A DNA stretch of 64,000 nucleotides from assembly GCA_015075305.1 (NCBI GenBank), contig JABTUS010000001.1:434001-498000 (forward strand), read 5' to 3'. The translations under genes were made by a program, and so were the position numbers. Shown one piece after another: positions 1 through 8,941 of this stretch (its first letter is position 1; the number at the start of each line of letters is the position of its first letter). The notes beneath the pieces are model-generated. The model was not told the DNA's origin. It made no database searches and saw nothing but the letters and a program-made list of their open reading frames with translations. Source of the DNA: Opitutaceae bacterium (GTDB lineage: Bacteria; Verrucomicrobiota; Verrucomicrobiia; Opitutales; Opitutaceae).

Positions 1-30
1 CCTCCTGTAGGAGAGAAACACACGCGGCGC

Positions 31-2043
31 ATGCACGGCGACAACCTTCTCCCCGCCAATCCCGGCGAAGCCCTTCCCGCCATCGATTTCCGGGGGCTTC
101 TCAACGACGAACAGTTCGCGGCCGTCACCGCGCCCCCCGGCCCCCTGCTGGTGCTCGCCGGAGCCGGTTCGGGGAAAACGCGCACGCTCACCTTCCGCGT
201 CGCGTACCTGTTGTCTCAGGGCGTGCGTCCCGGCGAGATTCTCCTGCTCACATTCACCAACAAGGCCGCGAAGGAGATGCTGCATCGCGTCCAGGATCTC
301 ACCGGCATCGAGCCGCGCCAGTTCTGGGGCGGCACCTTCCATTCGCTCGGCCATCGCGCCCTGCGCATGTTCGGCGAATCGATCAGTCTCCCGAAAGCCT
401 TCACGATACTCGACGCCGACGAATCCGAATCCATGCTCAAGCGGGTGGTTGAGGAGACGGACTCGCAGTTCTTCAAGGACAAGACCAATCCGCGCCCGGG
501 TCCGCTCTTCAGCGTGCTTTCTCTCGCGCGCAACACACAGCGCACGCTGGCCGACACCGTGGACCGGCAGTTTCCCCAGTACAAGGATATCGCCATCGCC
601 CTGCCCGCGTTCGCCGCCGCCTATCAGCGCCGCAAGCGGGAGCAGAACGTGTGCGACTACGACGACCTTCTCGAATTGTGGCTCGACCTGCTCACGAAGG
701 ACCCTTCGGTAGCCGACTATTTTTCCCAGCGGTTCCGGCACGTGCTGGTCGACGAATACCAGGACACCAACACGCTGCAGTCGCAGATCGTCGATCGCAT
801 CGCCTCGCACCACCGGCTGATGGCCGTCGGCGATGACGCCCAGTGCATCTACTCCTGGCGCGGCGCAAACTTCGAGAACATCATGACGTTCCCCGACCGC
901 CACGCGGGAACCGTGATCCACCGCATCGAGGTCAACTACCGGTCGACTCCCGAAATCCTCCATCTGGCCAACGGCGTGCTGCTGGCCCAGCCGATCGGCC
1001 GGCACTTCGACAAGGAGCTCAAGGCCGCGCGCAAGCATTCGCACAAGCCGTTTCTCGTCCAGGCCATGGACGAGCGCGAGCAGGCCGACTTCATCGTGAA
1101 GCGGCTGCGCGCGCTGGTTGAGGACGAGGGCGTCGCCCTGCAGGACGTCGCCATCCTGTACCGCTCCCATTTTGTCGCGCTCGAAACCCAGCTCGCCCTG
1201 TCCCGCGCGGGCATTCCCTACCTCATCACCAGCGGAGTGAAATTTTTCGAGCGCCAGCACGTCCGCGACCTCGTCGCCCTCATCCAGTTCGTCTTCAATC
1301 CACGCAATGAGTCCGCATGGGCGCGCATCGCCGTCCTGCTCCCGAAGGTCGGCGAGAAGGGCGCGCAAAAAATCTATGCGGCCGCACTCGAGCACGCCCG
1401 ACTGCTTCAGCAGGATTTCCTCGATGCGCTCGCCACCGATGACGTGAAGTCAAAGGTCCCGAAGGACGCACGCGCCGAATGGGGCCACTTCTGCGCCTCG
1501 CTCGCCCAGGTGTCGGAGGCCATGGAAACCGCCCGGCCGGCCGTCGCGATCGAGAAGGCCATCGAAGGCTGGTACGGCGACTACCTCAAGGGCGCGTTCG
1601 CCGACTACCTCGATCGACGCGACGAATTGACCGCCCTGGTGGGCTTCGCCCAGCGCTACGACGAAATGGACGAACTGCTCGCCCAGATCGTGCTTCTCAA
1701 CGGCGAAGCGAGCGACCGCCATGCCGACCCCGATGCCGATGCCGTGAGACTGACAACCGTGCACCAGGCCAAGGGACTCGAATACGCGGTGGTCTTTGTC
1801 ATCGGCCTCGCGGATGGAGTGTTCCCCGGACGCAGAAGCATCGAAGCCGGCGACGTCGAGGAGGAACGCCGCCTCTTCTCCGTCGCCGTCACCCGAGCCC
1901 GTGACGAGCTCTACCTCTGCTTCCCAAGAGTGAATCTGCGCGGTGGACCGGGCGGCATGATGAACTCACCCAGCCGCTTCCTTCAGGAACTTTCGAGCAA
2001 CCTGTACGAGCCGCTCCACCTGAATCGGCAACGCGGCTGGTGA
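31..2043 (+). CDS. UvrD/PcrA/Rep-type superfamily 1 DNA helicase
   Basis: ATP-dependent 3'-5' helicase of DNA repair or replication restart, acting in the cytoplasm. All SF1A motifs are visible in order: Walker A GAGSGKT near residue 45, motif Ia TFTNKAAKEM, motif II DEYQDT near 241, motif III GDDAQCIYSWRGA, motif IV NYRSTPEIL, motif V TVHQAKGLE near 576 and motif VI VAVTRARDELYL near 618. At 670 aa it is slightly shorter than PcrA or UvrD (about 720-750) and has no long C-terminal tail. The ATG at 31 is preceded by AGGAG, but at a long distance. Whether it is UvrD, PcrA or Rep cannot be decided from sequence alone. Confidence 0.93.
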   Translation: MHGDNLLPANPGEALPAIDFRGLLNDEQFAAVTAPPGPLLVLAGAGSGKTRTLTFRVAYLLSQGVRPGEILLLTFTNKAAKEMLHRVQDLTGIEPRQFWGGTFHSLGHRALRMFGESISLPKAFTILDADESESMLKRVVEETDSQFFKDKTNPRPGPLFSVLSLARNTQRTLADTVDRQFPQYKDIAIALPAFAAAYQRRKREQNVCDYDDLLELWLDLLTKDPSVADYFSQRFRHVLVDEYQDTNTLQSQIVDRIASHHRLMAVGDDAQCIYSWRGANFENIMTFPDRHAGTVIHRIEVNYRSTPEILHLANGVLLAQPIGRHFDKELKAARKHSHKPFLVQAMDEREQADFIVKRLRALVEDEGVALQDVAILYRSHFVALETQLALSRAGIPYLITSGVKFFERQHVRDLVALIQFVFNPRNESAWARIAVLLPKVGEKGAQKIYAAALEHARLLQQDFLDALATDDVKSKVPKDARAEWGHFCASLAQVSEAMETARPAVAIEKAIEGWYGDYLKGAFADYLDRRDELTALVGFAQRYDEMDELLAQIVLLNGEASDRHADPDADAVRLTTVHQAKGLEYAVVFVIGLADGVFPGRRSIEAGDVEEERRLFSVAVTRARDELYLCFPRVNLRGGPGGMMNSPSRFLQELSSNLYEPLHLNRQRGW

Positions 2044-2082
2044 CGCCCCGCAGCGCTTTGTTCCCCGGAGCTCAGCCAGGAC

Positions 2083-4299
2083 TCACCTTCGTTCAATCCC
2101 GAATATCGTTCCATCCTGCGGGCTCTCCAGCTTCACCTCGAAGCCTGTCTCCGCAAGCTGCCGGCCAGTCATCTCGTGCAGGACCCTGCCCTCTGGCGCG
2201 ACGCTGATCACATACACATTGTCCTGCTCAAGTCCGGGAACAAACACGCGGCGTGAATTCTCGAGCGCGTTGTCGCGGAACACACCGACAAGGCCTCCAG
2301 CCCGCGTATCCGTATTGATGCGCGAGAATCCATCCCATGCGCCGGCCGCGGGTTCGCCAAATCCCGGAAGGTCGCTGCGGTACATCGCGTAGTCGTATTT
2401 CGCCTGCATCCGCTTGAGCCAGTCGGCCCATTGGCGGACGCGTTGCTTGCGCTCCGGTGGAACCGCGCGCAGATCGCCAAGAAATATGGGAAAAGCGCCG
2501 ACCAGCGATTTGAACGACAGCTCCCAGTTCGGATCGTCCAGGCGCTGGTTTCCAATCACGAGCGCCGTCGCAGGCATCGCGGGTGAGCGCCACCAGGCCA
2601 TCTGGCGCACACGCCAGTTGTCGAGTACGGCCGGATTGTCGAAGTTGCTGAGCCAGTCGCCCTCGGCATGCTCGCAGAGCGCGTAGTCGACCAGGTTCAG
2701 CTTTCCGATCGCCTCATATGTGCAGTCGATGAAAAGCTGCGGTACGGCGGCGTGCAGTTCGTCGAACATGCGCCACAGGGCGGCATAGATCGCACCATGC
2801 GATTCCGCATGATCGCGATGGCCCGGATGATCGGTTGCACAACATCCGGAGATCCAGGGATCGTTGACATACGCGCTGGCGATCACCGCGAGATCGAGCT
2901 TGATGTACTCCAGTCCATTGTCGCGCACGAGTCCGAGCAGCATCTGCTTGAAATGCTCGGTCCACCCCGTCGCCAGACAGGCGGTAACCCGCGTCTTCGA
3001 CGAAGTGTTGTGCAGATAGATCGGCTTCTGGTCCGGCCCGCGCGCCAGCCATTCCGGATGCTCGGCATACACCGCCGAGTCCGTCGAAACCGCGCCAAGG
3101 CTCAGCCACAGGCCGGGTTTCATGCCAAGGCTCTTGACGTAGTCGAACACCGGTTTGAGCCCGCGGGGAAAACGCTTCCGGTCCACCAGCCAGTCGCCAA
3201 TCGGGCGCGGCCCGGGCTTGTCCGTGCGATTCGCCTGCCAGCCGTCATCGATCACAAACTCCTCGAAACCCATCTCGGACGCTTGTTTCGCAAGGTCCAT
3301 GACCAGGCGTTCATCGATATCAACCATGAACGGCTGCCAGGTGTTGTAGACAAACGTGGGCTTTCGTGAGAGCTCCGCCAGACGGAGTCCGAGGTGGCGT
3401 CGCACGAAATCGTTGACTGGCCCGTTGAGAACCGCCGTCGGAAACTCGTTGGCATACGGAACGATGAAAGTGCGCTCGCTTGCCCACCGCTCGCCTGGAC
3501 GGAGCCACCGGCGAAACGCATAGGGTTCATCGGCGCGCCTCACACCCACCGCGAGTTCGTTCTTGTCGCCGAGAAAGGCCGAAACCCGCTTGAGCACGCC
3601 GGACGCCTCGTTTCCCACCGCCAGTCCCCACGTCGCGGCCCGCGCATCGAACTTCCCGGTCGAGAACAGCAGCATTGTCAGCGCATCATGCCAGTCGCCG
3701 AGATACGGGCCCAAATGAGCGCGACGGGCATAGTCCACGTACACCTGGCAGTGCACATCGTCATCGACGAGCTGCAGGCGCTCCACATCCACATTCTCAA
3801 CCGCCACATCGGCGGATCCCGTGTTCTCGATGACCAGTTGCTTTCGTACAACCGGAAGGTCGGGATAAAGCAGGTAGACCACCTTCACGCGCAGGCTTCC
3901 CGGCGCCTCGAGAACAATCGCTGCGCCACGGCCTCCATGCGTGTCGCTCGCAGCCTCGCACCGCGGACGCTCCCACCTCGACGCACCGCTGAAGGTCCCG
4001 CCCCCCTTCAGATCGAAACGAAACTCCGCGCCCTTGTCCCGCGCCACCATCGAGCTCCCGGGAAATCCCGCAAGCGTCAGTTGAGCGCACGAAATGCCGT
4101 CCGGCTTCAACGTCACCACGCGCCTCACCACACCATTGTCGAGAACCAGCCGATTTTCATCCCACGAGGCAAAAGCCGGCGGGGCGGAACCCGCGGCCCG
4201 GCCTGCCGCCGCATCGGCTGGAGCCGGGCACGCGATCCACAACATCAATTGGAGAAGAGTGAACGCAGCTGTGATTCGGGAATAAGTCATGGTGTGCAT
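2083..4299 (-). CDS. Secreted alpha-galactosidase-like glycoside hydrolase (GH36/GH27-type)
   Basis: Predicted retaining glycosidase of the melibiase clan, exported by a signal peptide (residues about 4-30, ending near PAPADAAAG). An N-terminal beta-sandwich region is followed by a TIM barrel with FVIDDGWQ, the nucleophile-type segment YIKLDLA and a candidate acid/base aspartate in LNLVDYALCEH. The open frame runs upstream into the previous gene. I chose the ATG at 4299 (an alternative lies at 4290) because it precedes the signal peptide and leaves 61 bp after the GH38-like gene. No clear Shine-Dalgarno site is seen. It probably forms an operon with that gene and acts on host or plant glycans in the periplasm or outside the cell. 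Substrate specificity is not readable. Confidence 0.85.
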   Translation of the reverse strand: MHTMTYSRITAAFTLLQLMLWIACPAPADAAAGRAAGSAPPAFASWDENRLVLDNGVVRRVVTLKPDGISCAQLTLAGFPGSSMVARDKGAEFRFDLKGGGTFSGASRWERPRCEAASDTHGGRGAAIVLEAPGSLRVKVVYLLYPDLPVVRKQLVIENTGSADVAVENVDVERLQLVDDDVHCQVYVDYARRAHLGPYLGDWHDALTMLLFSTGKFDARAATWGLAVGNEASGVLKRVSAFLGDKNELAVGVRRADEPYAFRRWLRPGERWASERTFIVPYANEFPTAVLNGPVNDFVRRHLGLRLAELSRKPTFVYNTWQPFMVDIDERLVMDLAKQASEMGFEEFVIDDGWQANRTDKPGPRPIGDWLVDRKRFPRGLKPVFDYVKSLGMKPGLWLSLGAVSTDSAVYAEHPEWLARGPDQKPIYLHNTSSKTRVTACLATGWTEHFKQMLLGLVRDNGLEYIKLDLAVIASAYVNDPWISGCCATDHPGHRDHAESHGAIYAALWRMFDELHAAVPQLFIDCTYEAIGKLNLVDYALCEHAEGDWLSNFDNPAVLDNWRVRQMAWWRSPAMPATALVIGNQRLDDPNWELSFKSLVGAFPIFLGDLRAVPPERKQRVRQWADWLKRMQAKYDYAMYRSDLPGFGEPAAGAWDGFSRINTDTRAGGLVGVFRDNALENSRRVFVPGLEQDNVYVISVAPEGRVLHEMTGRQLAETGFEVKLESPQDGTIFGIERR

Positions 4300-4360
4300 G
4301 TGATGTGGGATCGATCGCTGGGTTGAGGATGCGGGCGCAGGCAGTTGCGGGTGAACACTT

Positions 4361-6997
4361 TCAGCGCAAACTTCCCGGGCGCAATTGGACACGGAAGGTC
4401 TGAAGCTGCTGGCGCGCAAACGGTGCTGACGGTGCTTTCCCCGCCTCCAGGGAAACAGAGTCAAGATCGGTTTCCAGATGGGTCGTGCGGTTCATCGAAA
4501 CGAGATTCCTTCCAAAATCAAAGGTGCTCGTCACGGGCACGTCGGCCAGATTCCAGAACCGAGCGACCATTCCACGACTGATGCCCTCTTCCGCCGGCTT
4601 GATAGCCCAGAGAAGCACTCGGGAATCGCTGACCGAAACGAGCGAAAAGGCGGTTTCGGGCATGGGAGCCGCCGGCGATCCTTTGACACGTCCGGCGATC
4701 AGGGGATTCTGATGCTCGAGCGCAAAGCGCATGGCAGCGACGCCATCGTAGGCTTGATGCGGACGCAGCGCAAAGCGTTGAAGAAAATGCGTCTCACCAC
4801 CTTGATTGCGTATGCCAAGCTGGTCTCCATCGACCTGCCCGCCCGCCAGCACATTGAGTTGCGCGGTCTTCACATCCAGCGCATCGGGCGTGCTCCTGCC
4901 TGGTTTCATGAACGCACAGTCCCAGTTCGACAGCGTGACTCCGCGCCTGTTGTCGCCATCCGTCATGTCGGCAAAGTGATTCAGCGTGGCGTAGTCGCAG
5001 CGCGCATTGCGGTCCGCATAGTCGCCTCCCTCGGACTTCTTCCTGAGTCGGATCACCGCACCAAGCTCCTCCGTGCGAACATCCGGCGATGCAAGATTGA
5101 AGCTGAACGACCAGTGGCGCACATCACCGAAGTTTTCCGTGATCTCATTGGCAATCGCGATGCGATCGGAGTCCCGGATGAGCGTCACACGGGTGACATG
5201 GTTGCGCGCAGCATCGCTCGCCAGTCGCACAGTGACTGAAACCGGCCCCGCGTTCTCAACCACCAGGCCGTGTCCGCCGGATTGATTTGCCGCAAGGTCA
5301 TTGACCTTCAATCCGTCGATGCTGGCGGCAAGCTCAACCGCAGGCTCGCGCTTGTCGATCAGGCTGGAGATCGCGCCATCGGCGTCGAGGACAAGCTTGA
5401 CCCGGGAGTTCTCGAATACTCGTCCCTCAAGCGTTGCCGCCGAATCACGATCCGCGCGACCCGGGCTGGCCGGCCGCACTTCAAAGACCTTGTAGCCGAC
5501 GGCCGGCAGATCGCGGGCGAGAATGCGAAGCTTCCTGCTTCCCGCGCTTTCGACATATTGATGAAGCACACTTTCGCCGGAAGCGACTTCGACCACCTCC
5601 ACGTCAGGCGTTCCGTCATACGGAAGGTCCGCGATGTCCGTCCTCGCCCACCCCAGCGGATTGAAGACAAAGAACCGCTGGACGCCTGCCGGCGCGGCGA
5701 TCAATTCCGCCAGCGCCGCGGTCGAATCGGCAGCCAGGCCGTCGACGTAGCCGGCGATGTCGGCGGCGAGTTTCCGCTGCCAATCCGCGCGAGCCTCCCG
5801 AGTCACGGGTCCATCCGCCGTCCAGTCGTGCTCCCAGAAAAGGCCGAGATTCTGAAAGGCCTGGTCGCGCGCTGCCTCACGGCCGTTCAGAAAGTCCGGA
5901 CGCTGCAGGCTCACAAGCGTCGCCATCGCCTCCGCGGTGCGAAGGCCTTCGACCGCACGGCGCACCTGGGCCGAGGTTTCCGCGAGCGACGCACTGTAGA
6001 GGTCCCATTCGTTTCCATGGGTGACGGATTCGGTTGGAAGCAACCCGCCGTAGCGCGACTCAAAGTCCCTGAAAAAATCCTCCTCGTTCGAGACAATGAC
6101 CTGTCGCTCAGCATTCGACATGGCCTTCGCGATGCGGTGGAAATGATCGACAAAGGGGTACTGCTTCGGATTCGGCGCATAGGGCTCCCCGGTTTTTCGA
6201 TCGAGGGCATCCCAGCCAAACCCGAACGCAGCCCTCACGCGATAGGGCTCAGCCGCCCCCGGAGCGCGGTATCGCTTCAGAAAATCAGGATCCTTGTCGA
6301 GAAACTCCACGGCCTTCACCGGATCGAACGCCTCCGCGTAGCCGCCACTGCGCTTGCTGCCTCCCGGAAGGGCGAACGAGTGCCATTTCATCAGCACCCG
6401 CTGACCGTCGATTCCCGCGCTCCAGTAGATCTCGTGCTCGCGGTGCGCCAGCTCCCGGTTCCTCATCCGGCTCGCGCACCCGCATACGCCGCGCCAGCTG
6501 TAGTCCGCGCCAGCCCCCGCCCAGAGCGAAGCCAGGCCGAGGGGAAACGTCTGATTCTCCATCGCGACCGCGAGCTTGAATCGCAATCCGAAGCGACGCT
6601 CGAGTCGCCCGGAATAATACATGCCCCGCAGCACCGCCTCGGTCGGCTGGCCCCCATAGCAGGAAACCAATGCGTTGAGAGGCGCGCTGATCGTGCCGTC
6701 CTTAACGCGGGCCATCAGGTGTTCGAAGTCAGCGGCCGGCCGGCTTCGCTCATAGCTCCACAACCAATGGTTGCCATCGCAATTGAAGCGGTGGCGAAAC
6801 GGCGGCTCATTTCCCGCAGTCTGCGCGGCAAGCGCGAGATGATGGTCGAGCATCTCGACAAACACGCGCTCGTACGTCTGGGCATCAGCGGTCCACATGA
6901 AGTCCGTGTGGTCGTCCTCACCGAGAAAAATGCGAACCGGTTCGGGAAATCCCGTGGAGACGAGCAGCAGCAGGAGCGCGATCAGGGGGAATTTCAT
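4361..6997 (-). CDS. Secreted GH38-like alpha-mannosidase family protein
   Basis: Large 878-aa exported protein. The start at 6997 was chosen because it gives a clean signal peptide (MKFPLIALLLLLVSTGFPEP); the longer frame to 7105 has no such feature. The N-terminal part carries a metal-site-like DDHTDFMW segment and a barrel resembling glycoside hydrolase family 38, followed by beta-rich domains typical of that family's C-terminal half (for example VTRVTLIRDSDRIAIANEI). It lies 61 bp upstream of the GH36-like gene on the same strand and divergent from the sialidase, so the three look like a glycan-degradation locus. The metal-binding residues differ from textbook GH38, so exact activity is inference. 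Confidence 0.78.
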   Translation of the reverse strand: MKFPLIALLLLLVSTGFPEPVRIFLGEDDHTDFMWTADAQTYERVFVEMLDHHLALAAQTAGNEPPFRHRFNCDGNHWLWSYERSRPAADFEHLMARVKDGTISAPLNALVSCYGGQPTEAVLRGMYYSGRLERRFGLRFKLAVAMENQTFPLGLASLWAGAGADYSWRGVCGCASRMRNRELAHREHEIYWSAGIDGQRVLMKWHSFALPGGSKRSGGYAEAFDPVKAVEFLDKDPDFLKRYRAPGAAEPYRVRAAFGFGWDALDRKTGEPYAPNPKQYPFVDHFHRIAKAMSNAERQVIVSNEEDFFRDFESRYGGLLPTESVTHGNEWDLYSASLAETSAQVRRAVEGLRTAEAMATLVSLQRPDFLNGREAARDQAFQNLGLFWEHDWTADGPVTREARADWQRKLAADIAGYVDGLAADSTAALAELIAAPAGVQRFFVFNPLGWARTDIADLPYDGTPDVEVVEVASGESVLHQYVESAGSRKLRILARDLPAVGYKVFEVRPASPGRADRDSAATLEGRVFENSRVKLVLDADGAISSLIDKREPAVELAASIDGLKVNDLAANQSGGHGLVVENAGPVSVTVRLASDAARNHVTRVTLIRDSDRIAIANEITENFGDVRHWSFSFNLASPDVRTEELGAVIRLRKKSEGGDYADRNARCDYATLNHFADMTDGDNRRGVTLSNWDCAFMKPGRSTPDALDVKTAQLNVLAGGQVDGDQLGIRNQGGETHFLQRFALRPHQAYDGVAAMRFALEHQNPLIAGRVKGSPAAPMPETAFSLVSVSDSRVLLWAIKPAEEGISRGMVARFWNLADVPVTSTFDFGRNLVSMNRTTHLETDLDSVSLEAGKAPSAPFARQQLQTFRVQLRPGSLR

Positions 6998-7258
6998 GGC
7001 AGCGGCAGGCAGCTGGCAGCCTGAGAATCCTGGAGAAGATTGGGGCTCGTACAAGGACTTCACCTCATGCGTCGGGGTCATCGCCACAATCCTACGCCAC
7101 CGCAACGCAAACGGAAATCCCCGGAATCACGGGGGGCGCACCTCCAAAGGGAGGGGGAATCGAACGGCAAACTACCGACGCACCGCAACGCCCGTGGAGC
7201 GCAAGAGGAACAATCCGAGGGTTGCAATGGCATCCGCATCGCAAAGCATGTTGACCCG

Positions 7259-8470
7259 ATGACGCCTGCCCCGTTCAAAACAGCCGCTGCCCCCACCCAG
7301 GCAGCCAGAACCCGACGGCATTTCCGACTTCTGATTCTGGCTTCAGCCATCCTCCACCTGGCTACGACACCGTCCGGAGCCGGAAGCCTGCCCTCTCCCT
7401 ACGACATCGATCCGTCGGCAGCCCATCCGCGCAACACCGAGGGCAGTTTCATCACGTTGAAATCCGGGCGCATTCTGCTCAACTACTCCCAATTCTCCGG
7501 CGGGGCCGAGGACTTCGACCGTGCGCAGATTGCGGAGATCCATTCCGACGACCAGGGCGAAACCTGGAGCCGGCCCCGGGTGGTGGTGGATACGGGCACG
7601 CACAGGAACGTCATGAGCGTCTCCCTGCTCCGCCTCGCCAGCGGCAGAATCGCCCGCTTTCATGCATTCAAGAATTCGCGCCTCAGCGACTGCCATGTTG
7701 TCATGTCGACCAGCGATGATGAGGGCGCGACATGGTCGCCTCCGCGCGCCATTCACGACGCGCCCGGCTATTTTGTGCTGAACAATGACCGCGTGATTCA
7801 AACCCACAGCGGCCGGCTCATCGTGCCCATGGCGTTTCACCGGCTGAAGGGCTCCGGCGACGACTGGGCGTCCTGGGACTCCCGAGGTCTTGCTCTCTGG
7901 TACTACTCCGATGACGAGGGCGCAACATGGAGGGAATCCGACAACTGGTGGGCGCTGCCAATCGCGAGCAGATCGGGCCTCCAGGAGCCCGGTGTGGTCG
8001 AGTTGAACAACGGAAACATCTACTCTTGGTCGCGAACGGACCGCGGCATGCAGTACCAGTATTGGTCAAAGGACGACGGAAAATCGTTCGGTCCACCGGA
8101 GCCATCCCCGTTCGTCTCGCCCAACTCTCCCCTGAGCATCAAGCGCATTCCCGGCACAAACACGCTGGTTGCGGTCTACAACGACCATTCCGGCCGGGTG
8201 CCAAAGCCTGCCTCAGAGCGCCAACGGGCGCCGCTCGTCATCAGCCTCTCCCGCGATGAAGCCCGCTCCTGGGACAGCCCGCGTGTAATCGAGGGCGATC
8301 TGAGCGGCTGGTACTGCTACACGGCGATCCATTTCACGAAAGACACCGTGCTGCTCGCCTACGTCGCCGGAAATGAGCGGATCGGACGCCTCTCACGCCT
8401 GCGCATTCGCCGCATCCCGATTGAATGGCTGGCGGCAGGCCAGAGCGAAGCGCTTGATCACGCCCGCTGA
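7259..8470 (+). CDS. Secreted BNR-repeat sialidase-family exo-glycosidase (GH33-like)
   Basis: A 403-aa six-bladed propeller-type protein. Asp-box motifs are visible repeatedly: SDDQGETW, SDDEGATW (twice), and weaker SKDDGKSFG and SRDEARSW. An export signal is present near residues 18-40 (FRLLILASAILHLATT). The frame is open upstream to 7040 and overlaps the divergent gene; I chose ATG 7259 because it is the last start before the signal peptide. Known family members release sialic acids, or act on other glycans, outside the cell. The gene diverges from the GH38-like and GH36-like genes across a 261-bp gap in which I see no clear operator. Whether the substrate is really sialic acid is unproven. 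Confidence 0.82.
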   Translation: MTPAPFKTAAAPTQAARTRRHFRLLILASAILHLATTPSGAGSLPSPYDIDPSAAHPRNTEGSFITLKSGRILLNYSQFSGGAEDFDRAQIAEIHSDDQGETWSRPRVVVDTGTHRNVMSVSLLRLASGRIARFHAFKNSRLSDCHVVMSTSDDEGATWSPPRAIHDAPGYFVLNNDRVIQTHSGRLIVPMAFHRLKGSGDDWASWDSRGLALWYYSDDEGATWRESDNWWALPIASRSGLQEPGVVELNNGNIYSWSRTDRGMQYQYWSKDDGKSFGPPEPSPFVSPNSPLSIKRIPGTNTLVAVYNDHSGRVPKPASERQRAPLVISLSRDEARSWDSPRVIEGDLSGWYCYTAIHFTKDTVLLAYVAGNERIGRLSRLRIRRIPIEWLAAGQSEALDHAR

Positions 8471-8605
8471 AAACCGCCGCTGCATCCCATTTCTCGACGT
8501 TTGATCGCCGCCATAGCACAGCGGCATGCGCCACGTATTCCAATGTTCATGCGTGGCAGGTGATCACGATCACAGCGGGCCGCGCCGATTCCACAATCCT
8601 CCGAA

Positions 8606-8917
8606 TCACTCCGGCGGAAGCCCAAGCTGCTTTCTGGCATCGGCGCTCAGCATGGCGGTCGACCAGTGCGGCTCAAAAACAAGATTGACCTGCGAACTGG
8701 TCACGCCCGGCAGGCCGCTGACGACAGTCTTCGCACCTTCATGGATCCAACTGCCAGCGGGACAGGACTCCGTCGTCAGTGTCATGGTCACGATCACTTC
8801 TCCGGACGCGCACTTGACATCATAGATCAGCCCAAGGTCGACGATGTTGATTCCAAATTCGGGATCAGGAATCGTGCGAAGGGCCGCCATCACTGCGGCT
8901 TCGTCAGGTTCATTCAT
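8606..8917 (-). CDS. DUF59/MIP18-family metal-sulfur cluster assembly protein
   Basis: Small 103-aa cytosolic protein of the DUF59 family (SufT/PaaD-type), which helps assemble or deliver Fe-S clusters. Characteristic segments are IPDPEFGINIVDLGLIYDV near residue 17, MTLTTESCPAG with the conserved cysteine near 51, and a C-terminal VFEPHWSTAMLS motif typical of the family. It is the last gene of a minus-strand run that begins with the SCO copper protein, starting 24 bp after the large membrane protein. Its position suggests a role in maturing a metalloprotein of nitrogen-oxide respiration, but that is inference. It converges with the sialidase gene. Confidence 0.85.
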   Translation of the reverse strand: MNEPDEAAVMAALRTIPDPEFGINIVDLGLIYDVKCASGEVIVTMTLTTESCPAGSWIHEGAKTVVSGLPGVTSSQVNLVFEPHWSTAMLSADARKQLGLPPE

Positions 8918-8941
8918 GAGTGGAGTCCAATCGGCTGATGG

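Noticed and set aside
5270-7024. 584-codon open frame on the plus strand opposite the GH38-like gene
   Set aside because: Arginine-rich translation without domains; it mirrors the codon bias of the real minus-strand gene, which has a signal peptide and family motifs.
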